Assembly: GCA_946886635.1 (NCBI GenBank)
Contig: CAMPIW010000019.1
Coordinates: 1 to 6,422, forward strand
From: an uncultured Candidatus Saccharibacteria bacterium
GTDB lineage: Bacteria; Patescibacteria; Saccharimonadia; Saccharimonadales; UBA1547
DNA length: 6,422 nucleotides
Reading direction: 5' to 3'
Numbering within the stretch: position 1 is the first letter of the stretch; every line of letters begins with the position of its first letter. Below the pieces are notes generated by a model. It was given only the letters and a program-made list of their open reading frames with translations, was not told the origin of the DNA and searched no databases. The position numbers were made by a program, and so were the translations under genes. Of the stretch, positions 5,799 through 6,422 are shown piece after piece.

Positions 5799-5807
5799 TG
5801 ATATACT
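5799..5807 (+). promoter_or_regulatory. Extended -10 promoter of the TrmH-like gene, leaderless arrangement
   Basis: TGATATACT gives TG, one base, then TATACT (5802-5807, 5 of 6). Seven bases separate it from the ATG at 5815, so initiation is expected at 5814-5815. No -35 is recognisable, as is common for extended -10 promoters. AAGG at 5808-5811 is only 3 nt from the ATG, too close for a usual Shine-Dalgarno. Confidence 0.6.
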
Positions 5808-5814
5808 AAGGTTT

Positions 5815-6303
5815 ATGCCAGAAATTATCATTATTGCGCATAATATTCGCTCTACACACAATGTTGGGGCAATTTTTCGTACGGCCGAGGGGTTTGGAGT
5901 CCATAAAATCATCCTTAGTGGCTATACCCCGTACCCGCAAACCAGCAACGATACACGACTTCCCCATATTAGCCTGAAGCTGTCATCCCAAATACACAAA
6001 ACTGCACTTGGCGCCGAGAACATTGTGCCTTTTGAGTACAGCGAAACACCTGATATTTCAGCTCTTAAAGACGCCGGCTACCGGATAGCTGGTCTCGAAC
6101 AGGCTGATCGCAGCACGCCGCTCAATACATACGTTTCGCCCGATAAAATTGTCCTTATACTTGGCGAGGAGGTCAACGGCATTCCAGGTGAGTTACTTGC
6201 ACAGTGTGAAGATATTCTTGAAATTCCTATGGTTGGCAAAAAAGAATCTTTTAACGTGTCGGTCGCAACCGGCATCGCACTATATCAACTAAGCTTATTT
6301 TAG
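5815..6303 (+). CDS. TrmH/SpoU family RNA methyltransferase (SPOUT fold)
   Basis: A 162-residue S-adenosylmethionine-dependent enzyme, probably a 2'-O-ribose methyltransferase acting on tRNA or rRNA as a dimer. The three SPOUT motifs are in order: motif 1 in NIRSTHNVGAIFRTAEGFGV (10-29, with the catalytic-type R22), motif 2 in LILGEEVNGIPGE (114-126), and motif 3 in KKESFNVSVATGIALYQL (142-159), which form the cofactor-binding knot. KTALGAE (62-68) and GLEQADRSTPL (93-103) match the short subfamily without the N-terminal RNA-binding domain of RlmB; its target nucleotide is not established from sequence. ATG at 5815 is chosen because homology starts within a few residues and an extended -10 lies just upstream. 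It is divergent from pilB, and its last 9 bp overlap the convergent gene at 6295. Confidence 0.94.
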   Translation: MPEIIIIAHNIRSTHNVGAIFRTAEGFGVHKIILSGYTPYPQTSNDTRLPHISLKLSSQIHKTALGAENIVPFEYSETPDISALKDAGYRIAGLEQADRSTPLNTYVSPDKIVLILGEEVNGIPGELLAQCEDILEIPMVGKKESFNVSVATGIALYQLSLF

Positions 6304-6422
6304 TACAACGGCGTCTTCACCTAAGATTTTAACCAGGCGTCCAATAAGTTCGTCGCTTCCATCAACACGAAACGGCATCTTAATTGCCGATTGTTTATCG
6401 GGGCCAAGCACCAACACAATAT
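6295..6422 (-). CDS. C-terminal fragment of a protein, possibly DNA polymerase III alpha subunit
   Basis: Reading the minus strand from the right edge gives 42 codons to a TAA at 6295-6297, with no stop in between. The end of the protein reads IVLVLGPDKQ, then SAIKMPFRVD, then GSDELIGRLV and KILGEDAVVLK. A beta-strand pair, a 'MPFRVDGSDEL' turn and a final 'LVKILGEDAVVL' helix-strand resemble the C-terminal OB-type tail of some bacterial DnaE proteins (rlPfrV.ps.eLl..L..lLG...V). That match is from memory of the pattern and is weak; a different protein is quite possible. It overlaps the TrmH-like gene by 9 bp in convergent orientation, and the start lies beyond the window. Confidence 0.6.
   Translation of the reverse strand, partial: IVLVLGPDKQSAIKMPFRVDGSDELIGRLVKILGEDAVVLK

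Noticed and set aside
1..6422. CRISPR array, transposase, attachment site or defence cluster
   Set aside because: No regularly spaced repeats, terminal inverted repeats or related protein motifs are visible; the genes are housekeeping or surface-appendage functions.

Overview
The window reads as ordinary, compact bacterial housekeeping DNA. The best guess at a source is a Patescibacteria/CPR member such as Candidatus Saccharibacteria. That guess rests on overall resemblance: a type IV pilus ATPase with no cysteines at all, a single-polypeptide RNase HII-YraN fusion, tight packing with overlapping convergent genes, and promoter-like -10 boxes directly against start codons. No marker gene settles it. 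Seven coding regions are supported. All seven visible stop codons are TAA or TAG and every gene reads through in the standard code, so nothing suggests the TGA=Gly code of SR1/Gracilibacteria.

Layout. 1-2000 (+) is the 3' three quarters of an M1 zinc aminopeptidase that continues off the left edge. It converges on, and overlaps by 15 bp, a minus-strand gene at 1986-2930 that joins ribonuclease HII to a YraN (UPF0102) nuclease-like domain. Upstream of that, 2979-3009 is a perfect 12-bp stem terminator closing the rplS unit. rplS (bL19) lies at 3029-3550 with a long Ala/Glu-rich tail, and is preceded by a roughly 130-nt leader with several complementary helices and an extended -10 promoter. Next comes a hairpin/terminator at 3728-3763, then a 70-residue helix-hairpin-helix protein (3799-4011) resembling a free-standing RNA polymerase alpha C-terminal domain, with a near-consensus promoter (TTGAAA, 17 bp, TATAAT). 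A PilB/GspE-type ATPase (4139-5761, minus) is divergent from a short TrmH/SpoU RNA methyltransferase (5815-6303, plus). The right edge holds the last 42 codons of a minus-strand gene, tentatively the DNA polymerase III alpha C-terminus, which overlaps the methyltransferase end by 9 bp.

How they fit together. rplS, rnhB and yraN are commonly neighbours in other bacteria, so this looks like that ancestral cluster with the last two genes fused. The pilus ATPase, peptidase and methyltransferase have no evident shared pathway. Three genes (rnhB-yraN, trmH-like, and pilB if it starts at 5761) appear set up for leaderless transcripts, while rplS and the small helix-hairpin-helix gene have real leaders and Shine-Dalgarno sequences.

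I found no CRISPR array, mobile element, tRNA or rRNA, and no convincing new multi-gene system. The points most worth following are the RNase HII-YraN fusion, the stand-alone alpha-CTD-like protein, the structured rplS leader and the leaderless promoter pattern.
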